A DNA stretch of 20,198 nt from UBA3496 sp964558115 (GTDB lineage Bacteria > UBA8248). Under the pieces are notes generated by a model. It was not told where the DNA came from, did no database searches, and saw nothing but the letters and a program-made list of their open reading frames with translations. The DNA is taken from NCBI GenBank assembly GCA_964558115.1, contig CAZLCI010000037.1:1-20198 (forward strand), read 5' to 3'. The position numbers were made by a program, and so were the translations under genes. Positions 1-7,381 of this stretch are shown piece by piece (the first letter of the stretch is position 1; every line of letters begins with the position of its first letter).

Positions 1-593
1 TCTATATGAAGTTCTAGAAAAGATTTTATAGATTTTTTTTGTAAAATAGAGGTTCTAATTTTTGAAGTATTGCCTCCTGTCTTATTCACAATTTCATAAA
101 GACTTTTTCCAGTTGGAGGATGTAGAGTATTTTTCATTTCCTTTATGCCTATTACTCCAGTTGCTGCACTGCTTCCAAAAACGGTCATGCCGCATGAGGA
201 TTCTTCGCCTGCAAAAGCTACTAACTCAATAGGATGATCATGGTCAATTTTATTTTCATCTAGAATTCGAACAGCCTCCAGAGCTGTAAGTACACCAGCT
301 GGCCCGTCAAATCTTCCTCCTGGATTTTGGCTGTCAAGATGCGAACCAAGCATAACAGTAGTTAGATTTTTTTGTTTTCCTTCTTTTCTTCCGTACAAAT
401 TCCCAAATGCGTCAATTCTAGTTTTCATTCCTGCATTCTTCATAAGGGTTTGTGTATATTTTCTTACTTTAATAAAAGGTGCTGTAAATGCGACTCTTGA
501 CAAACCTGTTTTCCCTAACTGTCCGATTTCTGACTGGTGTTCAAATTCTTCCTTCATTCGTTTTCGGTTTGCTCTTAATGCATTTTTTTTCAA
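1..593 (-). CDS. M20-family Zn-dependent amidohydrolase (N-carbamoyl-L-amino-acid hydrolase / allantoate amidohydrolase type), C-terminus outside window
   Basis: Only the first about 197 codons are present; the frame runs open off the left edge. The N-terminal part matches the M20 amidase subfamily that hydrolyses N-carbamoyl or ureido groups (HyuC/AmaB, AllC, beta-ureidopropionase). The metal-site motif GSHLDS is at residues 83-88 (His85), followed by GGRFDG (Asp96). The catalytic/metal glutamate pair Glu130-Glu131 follows in AGEESSCG, where the family has EEGxRF. I chose the TTG start at 593: GGAG at 606-603 lies 9 nt upstream. The next in-frame candidate, ATG at 557, has no Shine-Dalgarno site. 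The gene begins 45 nt after the stop of the glutaredoxin-DinB gene on the same strand, so co-transcription is likely. Substrate cannot be assigned from this fragment. Family confidence is high, exact reaction low. Confidence 0.85.
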   Translation of the reverse strand, partial: MKKNALRANRKRMKEEFEHQSEIGQLGKTGLSRVAFTAPFIKVRKYTQTLMKNAGMKTRIDAFGNLYGRKEGKQKNLTTVMLGSHLDSQNPGGRFDGPAGVLTALEAVRILDENKIDHDHPIELVAFAGEESSCGMTVFGSSAATGVIGIKEMKNTLHPPTGKSLYEIVNKTGGNTSKIRTSILQKKSIKSFLELHI

Positions 594-638
594 AAGATTT
601 TACTCCAAATTATTTAGGTGTTTGAATTTGCAATTTTT

Positions 639-1391
639 TTAGAATAACTCCTTTGGTACTGGAATTTCCTTGTAATCATCTGGTTTCAAAGGTGAATCTG
701 GAACCAAATTTAACATTTCGAAGTAATGATATGTATGTCTTAGATGCTGAACACCATGCGCTAAGGCCATTTCTAAAAGTTTTTGAACAGTTATTCTCCC
801 CATATAGCTATCTATTTCTTTATCTATATTTTGCTCATTTTCATTGATAAATTTTTTCAATTTATCTTCAACTTTTTCACCATATAAACAAATGTCTTCG
901 TTAGTTTTATAATTATTTGCTTCCTTTTCATATCTTCTAACCATATCTTCGGAGTAGTTTTCAGAAGTATATGCTTCCATACAAAGCTCGAATCTCTCAA
1001 ATATATGCCATGTTAATTGCCTGAGAGATCTTGGACGGTCAGGTGAAATCCAGTCAAGTTTTTCTTTTGGTATTTGATTTATCGCACGTTTTGTCGCCAA
1101 AAACACTTTTGAGGTGAAGTTCATTATGGAACGAATATTTAAAGTTTCTCGTAATTTTTTATCTATTTCGAAAGTCTTAATTAGTTTTTTTTCATCAAAA
1201 CCAATTACAATTTTTGATCCTCTCACAGCTACAGGCAATGCTTTGATTCCAAGATCCTCTAATTCTTTTTGAGCAATAGGGTCATTTGTACAATCTCGAT
1301 TTTCTATTGGAATGCCATTTTCAGAAAGAAACTCTTTCATTCTTGCACATGAAAATCATCCATGCCTTGTATAGATTTTAACGGGTTCCAT
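639..1391 (-). CDS. Candidate selenoprotein: selenocysteine glutaredoxin fused to a DinB-like domain (in-frame TGA at 1358-1356)
   Basis: Read from ATG 1391, the frame gives 250 residues with one internal TGA as codon 12. Residues 1-75 are a glutaredoxin: beta-strand VKIYTRHG, then the active site U12-F13-S14-C15 in place of CxxC. Next come helix KEFLSENGIP, the cis-Pro region ALPV (Pro53) and the C-terminal GFDEKKL. The TGA sits exactly at the first active-site cysteine. Residues about 90-230 resemble DinB/thiol-S-transferase four-helix proteins, with the metal triad His129 (TWHIFERFE), His212 and His216 (HGVQH). A TAA codon lies immediately upstream of ATG 1391, so this is the most upstream start. 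A conventional call would start at ATG 1340 and lose the redox centre. TGA is used as a normal stop in at least three other genes here, so recoding should be local. The likely role is thiol-dependent redox or detoxification chemistry (inference). Alternatives are a nonsense mutation or a TGT/TGC-to-TGA sequencing error. Confidence 0.82.
1317..1358 (-). promoter_or_regulatory. Candidate bacterial SECIS element with its UGA codon
   Basis: The UGA is at 1358-1356 (minus strand). Immediately downstream, GAAAGA (1338-1333) pairs perfectly with TCTTTC (1329-1324), leaving a three-base apical loop GTT that begins with G. Exactly 23 nt separate the UGA from this loop. A lower stem pairs ATTTTCA (1356-1350) with TGAAAAT (1323-1317), with an 11-nt one-sided bulge between the two stems. 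Known bacterial SECIS elements lie just 3' of the UGA, inside the coding region, with a small apical loop carrying G in its first two positions, roughly 16-37 nt from the UGA. This fits. A competing hairpin (TTTCAT 1354-1349 with ATGAAA 1340-1335) is possible, and the stems are AT-rich. Confidence 0.6.
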
Positions 1392-1428
1392 TTAATTGTA
1401 CTCTCTTATGAGAATGAGTTAATTTAAC

Positions 1429-1459
1429 ATAATAACCTTTTTAGGGAGTGTATTGTCAA
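1429..1459 (-). promoter_or_regulatory. Predicted sigma70-type promoter for the selenoprotein gene
   Basis: On the minus strand a perfect -35 box TTGACA (1459-1454) is followed, after 18 or 19 bases, by TTATTA (1435-1430) or TATTAT (1434-1429). Transcription would start near 1421, giving a leader of about 30 nt before ATG 1391. The spacing is slightly long. The leader has only a weak purine-rich ribosome site (AAGAGAG). Confidence 0.45.
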
Positions 1460-1495
1460 AGGGATAGCAAATCATTTTTAATGAGAAAAATAAAT

Positions 1496-1525
1496 TTGAC
1501 TAAATTTATTTTTGTATCTTATAAC
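1496..1525 (+). promoter_or_regulatory. Predicted distal sigma70-type promoter of the pyruvate oxidoreductase genes
   Basis: TTGACT (1496-1501) is separated by 17 bases from TTATAA (1519-1524), or by 18 from TATAAC (1520-1525). It lies in the 283-base divergent intergenic region and would give a leader of about 140 nt. It may act together with the stronger-looking proximal promoter. Confidence 0.4.
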
Positions 1526-1570
1526 CCATTGTTTATTAATTCGTTATAAATTTTGTATTTTTTTGTATCT
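1509..1570 (+). repeat. Direct repeat of TTTTTGTATCT, 51 bp apart
   Basis: The 11-mer TTTTTGTATCT occurs at 1509-1519 and again at 1560-1570. The first copy overlaps the spacer and -10 edge of the distal promoter; the second lies just upstream of the proximal -35 box. This placement would suit a regulator-binding site. The sequence is very T-rich, so chance is a real possibility. Confidence 0.3.
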
Positions 1571-1577
1571 ATTTTTA

Positions 1578-1606
1578 TTGAACTTATTAGCACTTTCCTT
1601 TATAAT
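1578..1606 (+). promoter_or_regulatory. Predicted proximal sigma70-type promoter of the pyruvate oxidoreductase genes
   Basis: TTGAAC (1578-1583), a 17-base spacer and a perfect TATAAT (1601-1606) make this the best promoter match in the window. Transcription would begin near 1613, about 60 nt before the ATG at 1675. No terminator-like or riboswitch-like fold was recognised in this leader. Confidence 0.6.
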
Positions 1607-1674
1607 CAAGTTATTAGTTCATTAAAAATCCTTTTGAATCTTACTAACCATTATGTGAAATAGGTGAACCTAGA

Positions 1675-3666
1675 ATGGCTCATGGAAACGGAAATAGCAA
1701 AAATGGATCTGGAGTTTTTAAGTATCCAGGGATTCCTACTACTGCAGACGGTGCTGCCGCAGTAGCTTGGGTTGAAACGCATATAACTCAAGGAGCTTGT
1801 GCATATCCTATTACTAGTTCAACAACTATGGGTCAGGGGTACCAGGCTGAGGTTTCTAACGGCAAGGAGAATCTTTGGGGAGAAAAACTTTTCTTTTTAG
1901 CACTCGAAAGCGAACACTCCAGTGCAAGCACATGTGAGGGTTTTGCTGTAGCCGGCGGAAGAGTTTCTAATTTTACATCAGGACAGGGACTTATTTTGAT
2001 GAAAGAAGTACTTTACACGATAAGTGGAAAAAGGCTACCAGCTGTGTTTCATATTGGTGCAAGGGCCTTAACTTCTCAAAGCTTAAATGTCCATGCTGGA
2101 CATGATGATGTTATGGGTGTAGCTGATTGTGGATGGGGTATGCTCTTTGCAAGGACTGCCCAGGAAGCCGGAGATTTGGCACTCATTTCAAGGCGTATTG
2201 CAGAAGATTCTGAGACTCCTTTCTTAAATATTCAAGATGGTTTTCTTACTACTCATACTATTGAAAACGTTTCTCTGCCCGAACCTGAATTTATGAAAGA
2301 GTTTATCGGTCCTCCTATTGATAAAATAAGAAATAATATGGATTTTGATAATCCTACAATGATAGGTGTTGTGCAAAATCAGGATTCTTATATGAAAGGA
2401 AAAATTTCTCAACGATATTTCTATGATCAAATTCCTGAACTCCTAAATAATGCGATGCAAGAATTTTATGAGGCAACAGGTAGAAAATACGGATTAACAG
2501 AATCTTATTGTATAGAAGACGCTGAATATGCGTTTGTGGGTATGGGCTGTTATATGGAAACAGCAATGGCAGCGGTAGATTATTTGAGAAGTCAGGGTCA
2601 CAAGGTTGGTCTTGTTAATGTCACATCTTTTAGGCCATTTCCAGGTCATGAAATTGTTGATGCCCTAAAGAACACAAAAGCATTTACAGTCCTAGAAAGG
2701 CTTGATGTGCCGAGTGCACAATCTAATCCTCTCACTGCTGAAATCAAATCCTCTTTTGCAGATTCACTAACCAGGGTAAAAAATTATCCCGAAATTGATA
2801 GAATTCCTGTAGTCTTCTCGTGTTCTGCTGGCTTAGGAAGTCGGGATGTTAGGCCAGGAGATTTCCTTGTATGTCTAAAAAATATGATAGATTCAAAGAC
2901 GGAAGATCAACAGCGCTATTTCTCTCTAGGAATTAAACATGCTACTGCTTTAGATGTAGAAGAAGATCCAGATCTTCGTCCTGAAGGTGCTTTTTCAATG
3001 AGAGGACATTCAGTTGGTGGATACGGGTCTGTTACTACAAACAAAGTTATAGCGACGATAGCTGGTGATACTTTTGGGATGAATGTACAGGCTTATCCAA
3101 AGTATGGATCCGAGAAAAAAGGTCTCCCTACTACATATTATCTTACAATTGCAGATGATGTAATTAGAACACATTGTGAGTTAAATGATGTTGAATTCAT
3201 TCCACTCAATGACGTGAATGCTTTTAAGTCTGGTAATCCACTAAAGGGTCTTTCAGACAATGGAATGGTTTTTGTTCAAACTGATGAAGAGGAACCTGAA
3301 AAAGTATGGGAAAATATTCCTCCGTCTTCCAGAAATATATTAAGGGAAAAAAATGCGAGAGTCCTTTTTATGGATACCGTTAAAGTTGCAAGGGAAATAG
3401 CAAGTGATCCTTCTTTAGAGCAGAGAATGCAAGGAATAGTTTTGCTTGGAATCTTTTTGAAATGTACTCCGTTTATGGAACAAAAGAATCTAACTGAAGA
3501 AGATATTTTTTCTAGTGTTGAAAAATCGATTAGGAAATATTTTGGTCGAAGGGGTGAACAGGTAGTCAGTGATAATATGGAATGTGTAAGACGTGGGTTT
3601 ACAGAAATTCATGAATTGCCCTCTGAAATGATTAATAAGATGGCAGATTTAGAATTGGTCGAATAA
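1675..3666 (+). CDS. Pyruvate:ferredoxin (2-oxoacid:acceptor) oxidoreductase, fused alpha and gamma domains
   Basis: Together with the next gene this makes a thiamine-diphosphate enzyme that oxidatively decarboxylates pyruvate, or a related 2-oxoacid, to acetyl-CoA and reduces ferredoxin in the cytoplasm. Residues about 20-260 are the alpha (domain I) fold. The residues known to contact substrate or cofactor in single-chain PFOR are kept: Thr47 in YPITSST, Glu79 in ESEHSS and Arg129 in GARAL. Domain II follows, with the FVGMG and TSFRPFP strands (to about residue 420). A gamma/CoA-side domain containing GHSVGGYGSVTTNK comes next. The 663 residues correspond to domains I-III of the roughly 1,170-1,200-residue single-chain enzyme, so the chain ends at a domain border. 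The start is supported by AGGTGA 7 nt upstream. The partner follows after 13 bases. Pyruvate as substrate is inferred. Confidence 0.9.
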   Translation: MAHGNGNSKNGSGVFKYPGIPTTADGAAAVAWVETHITQGACAYPITSSTTMGQGYQAEVSNGKENLWGEKLFFLALESEHSSASTCEGFAVAGGRVSNFTSGQGLILMKEVLYTISGKRLPAVFHIGARALTSQSLNVHAGHDDVMGVADCGWGMLFARTAQEAGDLALISRRIAEDSETPFLNIQDGFLTTHTIENVSLPEPEFMKEFIGPPIDKIRNNMDFDNPTMIGVVQNQDSYMKGKISQRYFYDQIPELLNNAMQEFYEATGRKYGLTESYCIEDAEYAFVGMGCYMETAMAAVDYLRSQGHKVGLVNVTSFRPFPGHEIVDALKNTKAFTVLERLDVPSAQSNPLTAEIKSSFADSLTRVKNYPEIDRIPVVFSCSAGLGSRDVRPGDFLVCLKNMIDSKTEDQQRYFSLGIKHATALDVEEDPDLRPEGAFSMRGHSVGGYGSVTTNKVIATIAGDTFGMNVQAYPKYGSEKKGLPTTYYLTIADDVIRTHCELNDVEFIPLNDVNAFKSGNPLKGLSDNGMVFVQTDEEEPEKVWENIPPSSRNILREKNARVLFMDTVKVAREIASDPSLEQRMQGIVLLGIFLKCTPFMEQKNLTEEDIFSSVEKSIRKYFGRRGEQVVSDNMECVRRGFTEIHELPSEMINKMADLELVE

Positions 3667-3679
3667 ATAGGGGTTTATA

Positions 3680-5266
3680 ATGTCAGAAAGTGAAAATGTT
3701 TCAGTAGATACAGAGGAAGAAGAAACTTTCCTGGATATTGCTGATTTTAATAGTCGTGTGGTAGGTGCTTATAACGATGGTTCTGCGGAACTAGGACTGG
3801 ATGCAGATATTCAAGTAGCGAGAAGTATAGTTCCTGCAGGAACGGGTGCCCTTCGAGACTTTAGTTATATTGCACCGGATCTTCCAGAATTTTACAATGA
3901 CAAATGTGTTGGTTGCATGGATTGTGTTACAGAATGTCCGGATACTGCAATTCTTGGAATTGGTATCTCCGAAAGTGATCTTGAAAAAAAACTAAATGAT
4001 ATAAGTGATCCGGAAGAGAAGAAACGTCTTCAAGCTAGATTCTCAAAAACAAAGAAATTTCACGGACAGGCCGAAAAAAAAGGAATAGAAGGAGCGATGT
4101 TCGGAATTTTTGTAGACCCAACTAAATGTAAGGGATGTGGTGAATGTGTAGAGGTCTGTGGAAGTCATGAATCACTTGGTATGGTTTCAAAAGATCAAAA
4201 AATGTTAGAAGATTTTCAGCAAGAATGGGATTTCTATAAAACTCTACCTGAAACTCCCGATGAATATGTTAATGAAAAATTCCTTGCAGATATGATGCTC
4301 ACAGAGCGTTCGTTGCTTTATGTAGGAGGTGCGGGTAGTTGTATGGGTTGTGGTGAGGCAACAGCTCTTAGAATGATGACTGCAGCGACTGGTTTTACAT
4401 ATGGGAAAGAAGGAATGGGAATTGTAGCAAGTACGGGTTGTAACACAGTGTATACTAGTACATATCCTTATAATCCTTATATTGTTCCTTGGACTAATAG
4501 TCTTTTCGAAAATGGTCCTGCTGTTGCAATGGGAGTAAGAGCAAGATGGGATCAAGAAGGAATGGAAGACAAGCGCCTTTGGGTTATTGGTGGAGATGGA
4601 GCCATGTTGGATATAGGATTCCAGTCTCTATCTAGAATGCTTGCAAGTGGTGTAGATATTAAAGTTTTAGTTTTAGATACACAAGTTTATTCTAATACAG
4701 GTGGTCAGGCATCAACGAGTAGTTATGGAGGACAAGATGCCAAAATGAGTCAGCATGGAAAAGTTGTTCAGGGTAAAACTGAAGCAAGAAAAGAACTAAG
4801 TACAATATGTTTAATGCACGGGGATGTATACGTTTCTCAGACAACTTGTGCACACGTAAACCATTTTTATCGTTCGATAATGGAAGCGAATGAGTTCCCC
4901 GGACCTGCCGTTATAAATGTTTTTACAACCTGTCAACCTGAACACGGTGTTGCAGATGATATGGCTGGTGCTCAGGCGAAATTAGCAGCCGACAGTAGAG
5001 CTTTTCCTGTTTTTACATATGATCCAAGGCGTGGAGATACTATCAAAGAGAGAATGAATCTCACAGGTAATCCTTCACCAAACAAAGATTGGTATGTGAA
5101 TCCTAAGACTAAAGAAGAGGTAACATTTATAGATTTTGCAAGAAGTGAAGGTCGCTTTGCAAAACAGTTTGATAAAGATGGGAATCCTTCGGAAGTCTTA
5201 TTAACTACTAACGAGGAAAGACTAAAGAACTGGCATCGACTTCAAGAACTTGCAGGTCTTCGTTAA
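3680..5266 (+). CDS. Pyruvate:ferredoxin (2-oxoacid:acceptor) oxidoreductase, fused ferredoxin and thiamine-diphosphate beta domains
   Basis: This is the electron-transfer and catalytic half of the enzyme begun by the upstream gene. An 8Fe ferredoxin domain has two CxxCxxCxxxC motifs, Cys76/79/82/86 and Cys150/153/156/160. The thiamine-diphosphate beta domain follows. It carries GSCMGCGEA and STGCN cysteines of the proximal 4Fe-4S cluster and the GDGAMLDIGF magnesium/diphosphate motif. The active-site strand VYSNTGGQ contains the conserved Asn, and a fourth cluster cysteine lies in FTTCQPEHG. All expected ligands are present, so the enzyme looks intact. The first about 60 residues are acidic and without recognised domain. 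AGGGG precedes the ATG by about 8 nt, and the two genes surely form one operon. The stop lies 21 bp from the stop of the convergent dehydrogenase gene. Confidence 0.92.
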   Translation: MSESENVSVDTEEEETFLDIADFNSRVVGAYNDGSAELGLDADIQVARSIVPAGTGALRDFSYIAPDLPEFYNDKCVGCMDCVTECPDTAILGIGISESDLEKKLNDISDPEEKKRLQARFSKTKKFHGQAEKKGIEGAMFGIFVDPTKCKGCGECVEVCGSHESLGMVSKDQKMLEDFQQEWDFYKTLPETPDEYVNEKFLADMMLTERSLLYVGGAGSCMGCGEATALRMMTAATGFTYGKEGMGIVASTGCNTVYTSTYPYNPYIVPWTNSLFENGPAVAMGVRARWDQEGMEDKRLWVIGGDGAMLDIGFQSLSRMLASGVDIKVLVLDTQVYSNTGGQASTSSYGGQDAKMSQHGKVVQGKTEARKELSTICLMHGDVYVSQTTCAHVNHFYRSIMEANEFPGPAVINVFTTCQPEHGVADDMAGAQAKLAADSRAFPVFTYDPRRGDTIKERMNLTGNPSPNKDWYVNPKTKEEVTFIDFARSEGRFAKQFDKDGNPSEVLLTTNEERLKNWHRLQELAGLR

Positions 5267-5287
5267 GCTTTTGTTGTATTAAATTTT

Positions 5288-6184
5288 TTATTTGGTCTCA
5301 AGGTCCTCGAAAACTTTGTAGATGACCGAACTATCAAGTTCTCCATAATCAGATTTTCCCCCTAGCTTATAAATAGGAAGACAAGCCTTACCGACTGGTG
5401 TAGTCGACTTAGTTTTTTTTGCAAGTGTAAGTCCGAGTTTCATGTCTTTGATCATTGTAGCTAAAGAACTTACTGGATCCGAAAATTTGTGTTCTAACAT
5501 TCTGGAACCTCTTTTTTCAAGTTGTTTTCCAGAGGCAGCACTTCTTAGTAGACATTCTAGCAGAAGATCTTTTTTTATGCCTGAACGAAGTCCTATCCTT
5601 AATGTCTCTGCAATTGAACAGCGTTCAAGACATGTTAGATAATTTATAATCACTTTCATAGTTGCACCAGAACCCGCTTTCCCGCAATAAATCTGATCTG
5701 ATAAAATATTCCCTAGTAGGGGTTTGACTTTTTTATATATTTTTTCTTCTCCACCTATTAAGAAAAGACCGATTCTGTTTTTTACATCCTTGCTATTGCC
5801 GCTTATACATCCTTCCAAAAAATCTAATTTAGAAGTTTCACAAAGAGAACTAATTTTTCTCGTGTCATCGGGGTCAGAGGTTGTAGTGTCTATAATAATT
5901 TTTTTTGAAGTTTGTTTGTTGATGTTTGTATAACCGTTTTTTCCTTTTGCACAATTTAAAGATATTTTCGAGTTTGGGACTGAAATGAACGTTATATCAG
6001 CATTTTCTACAACTTCTTTTGGAGAATCGAGAACTTCGCCTCCTTTTCTTTTGAACCTTCTTCTTGCCAATGGAACAGGGTCTGTACCAAAAATTTTATA
6101 ACCATCTTCCATTAAGTTATTTGTGAAAGCTTGTCCCATTAATCCGAGACCAATAAATCCTATAGTTTTCTTTTTTGATTGCAT
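5288..6184 (-). CDS. 3-hydroxyisobutyrate dehydrogenase-like NAD(P)-dependent oxidoreductase
   Basis: This 298-residue protein belongs to the beta-hydroxyacid dehydrogenase family (HIBADH, tartronate semialdehyde reductase, GLYR). The N-terminal Rossmann motif is G12-L-G14-L-M-G17, with Asp35 at the end of the second strand. The substrate loop FLEGCISGN (about 122-130) replaces the usual DAPVSGG. Catalytic Lys177 lies in AGSGATMKVIINYL, and KDMKLGL (about 244-250) is the family's KDLGL helix. Length is normal. GGAG lies about 6 nt before ATG 6184. It starts about 25 bases after the stop of the zinc alcohol dehydrogenase on the same strand, so the two are probably co-transcribed. The likely reaction is oxidation of a small 3-hydroxyacid or reduction of a semialdehyde. 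The divergent substrate loop prevents a firm substrate call. Confidence 0.85.
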   Translation of the reverse strand: MQSKKKTIGFIGLGLMGQAFTNNLMEDGYKIFGTDPVPLARRRFKRKGGEVLDSPKEVVENADITFISVPNSKISLNCAKGKNGYTNINKQTSKKIIIDTTTSDPDDTRKISSLCETSKLDFLEGCISGNSKDVKNRIGLFLIGGEEKIYKKVKPLLGNILSDQIYCGKAGSGATMKVIINYLTCLERCSIAETLRIGLRSGIKKDLLLECLLRSAASGKQLEKRGSRMLEHKFSDPVSSLATMIKDMKLGLTLAKKTKSTTPVGKACLPIYKLGGKSDYGELDSSVIYKVFEDLETK

Positions 6185-6208
6185 ATTATCTCCAAGAAAT
6201 TCTGTTTA

Positions 6209-7252
6209 TTATTTGTTTGGAATAAGAACGACCTTAATAGCACCGTCTTTTCTTTCTCTCATCATTTTAATTCCCTCTTTAACCATTGAAAGGGGAATTT
6301 GGTGTGTGATCATATCGCTAACATTGAGATTTCCTGAAACAACGTGATCGATGCAGGGTTGGAATGAATAAGGATGTCCCCTTGAACCAATAATGACTTT
6401 CTCTAAATGTTGAATAGGCTGAAAATCGATAGGAATATCTATTCCAGAAACCCCAACAATTACAGTTCTTCCTCCCTTGCATAACATGTCAATTGATTGT
6501 TGAATTGTTTTAGATTGATTTCCTCCGACTATTTCGAAGCTAACTTCTGCCCCTTCGCCATCTGTTAGGACTTTAACTTTTTCTACTGGGTCAACCTCTA
6601 TCGCATTGATAGTTTCATCAGCCCCCATTTTTTTTGCAAGAGAAAGCCTATCTTCAACCGTATCAATAACAATTACTCTTGCCCCAATTTGTTTTGCACA
6701 AGCTAGAGTGCACAAACCTATAGGACCAACACCTATTATTGCAGCAGTTTCATCCTTTTTTAAATTTGCACGGTTATTTACTACATGATATCCAGTTGCA
6801 AGTGTTTGCATTACCGATGCGGTTGCATCATCTAATTTATCCGGAATAGGAACAAGTTTATTCGCTGGTGCAATTACATGTTGACTATACCCTCCATCTA
6901 TCGTAGTTCCGATAGACCTAGAGTTATTACATAAATTTTCTCGGTTAGATTTACAGTATCGACACTCTCCACATGCAACATGATTCTCTATGCAAACTCT
7001 GTTCCCTATAATATCTTTTGAAACATCTTTCCCAACATCAACAACTTTTCCCATAAGTTCATGTCCAGGCACTACTGGCAAACGAGCTCTTTTGGTATGA
7101 CCGTCAATTAAGTGAAAATCACTTCCACAAATTGCACATGCTTTTACTTCTACAAGAACTTCATCTTTTCCTGGGTTGGGAATATCTCTCATTTCTAGAC
7201 AAAGATTCTTTGGCTCTTTTAAAATAGCCGCGAGTGACTGAGATTTTTCCAA
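6209..7252 (-). CDS. Zinc-dependent medium-chain alcohol/polyol dehydrogenase (threonine/sorbitol dehydrogenase-like)
   Basis: This is an MDR-superfamily dehydrogenase oxidising a secondary alcohol or polyol with NAD. The catalytic zinc ligands are Cys42 in CAICGSD and the His64-Glu65 pair in VPGHE. The structural-zinc lobe has four cysteines in CGECRYCKSNRENLC. The nucleotide fold carries GVGPIG, and Asp in VIVIDT suggests NAD preference. I place the start at TTG 7252 (347 residues, typical length) because AAAGGAG at 7265-7259 lies 6 nt upstream. The longer frame from TTG 7288 has no ribosome site and would add 12 residues. It is divergent from the Gfo/Idh/MocA pair and upstream of the hydroxyacid dehydrogenase, suggesting a shared sugar/polyol or hydroxyacid pathway (inference). 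Confidence 0.88.
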   Translation of the reverse strand: MEKSQSLAAILKEPKNLCLEMRDIPNPGKDEVLVEVKACAICGSDFHLIDGHTKRARLPVVPGHELMGKVVDVGKDVSKDIIGNRVCIENHVACGECRYCKSNRENLCNNSRSIGTTIDGGYSQHVIAPANKLVPIPDKLDDATASVMQTLATGYHVVNNRANLKKDETAAIIGVGPIGLCTLACAKQIGARVIVIDTVEDRLSLAKKMGADETINAIEVDPVEKVKVLTDGEGAEVSFEIVGGNQSKTIQQSIDMLCKGGRTVIVGVSGIDIPIDFQPIQHLEKVIIGSRGHPYSFQPCIDHVVSGNLNVSDMITHQIPLSMVKEGIKMMRERKDGAIKVVLIPNK

Positions 7253-7335
7253 AAAAGTCTCCTTTAAAATATTTGTTGTTTTGCCCAATATAATAATTTT
7301 ATTTTGACGTTGCTAGTGTTGTGTTTTTTTTTTAT

Positions 7336-7364
7336 TTGTTAGACTTATACTCATATCATATGAT
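7336..7364 (+). promoter_or_regulatory. Predicted sigma70-type promoter for the Gfo/Idh/MocA pair
   Basis: TTGTTA (7336-7341), 17 bases, then TATGAT (7359-7364). The start of transcription would fall near 7371, leaving a leader of only about 11 nt before ATG 7382, with GAGG at 7373-7376 as the ribosome site. The -10 box overlaps a short perfect palindrome, ATCATATGAT (7355-7364), that could be an operator half-site but is too short to claim. Confidence 0.35.
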
Positions 7365-7381
7365 TCTTTTATGAGGTTGGC

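Noticed and set aside
653..847. Plus-strand open frame inside the selenoprotein gene, and similar frames at 4244-4555, 13731-14045 and 17697-18062 on the opposite strands
   Set aside because: They lie wholly inside well-supported genes and have low-complexity or unrecognisable products, so they are shadow frames.
639..1340. A 233-residue protein starting at ATG 1340 as the complete gene
   Set aside because: The homology to glutaredoxin clearly extends upstream of this ATG, which would sit just after the active site and remove it. A short internal-start product cannot be excluded but is not the main reading.
1356..1358. TGA inside the glutaredoxin frame as a genome-wide reassigned codon (Trp or Gly)
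   Set aside because: TGA is the natural stop of the second Gfo/Idh/MocA gene, ileS and the 3-hydroxyacyl-CoA dehydrogenase, and reading Trp or Gly would not restore the CxxC position.
1402..1413. Hairpin TCTC-TTAT-GAGA in the selenoprotein leader, possibly masking the ribosome site
   Set aside because: A four-base-pair stem in AT-rich DNA is weak and expected by chance; no second line of evidence.
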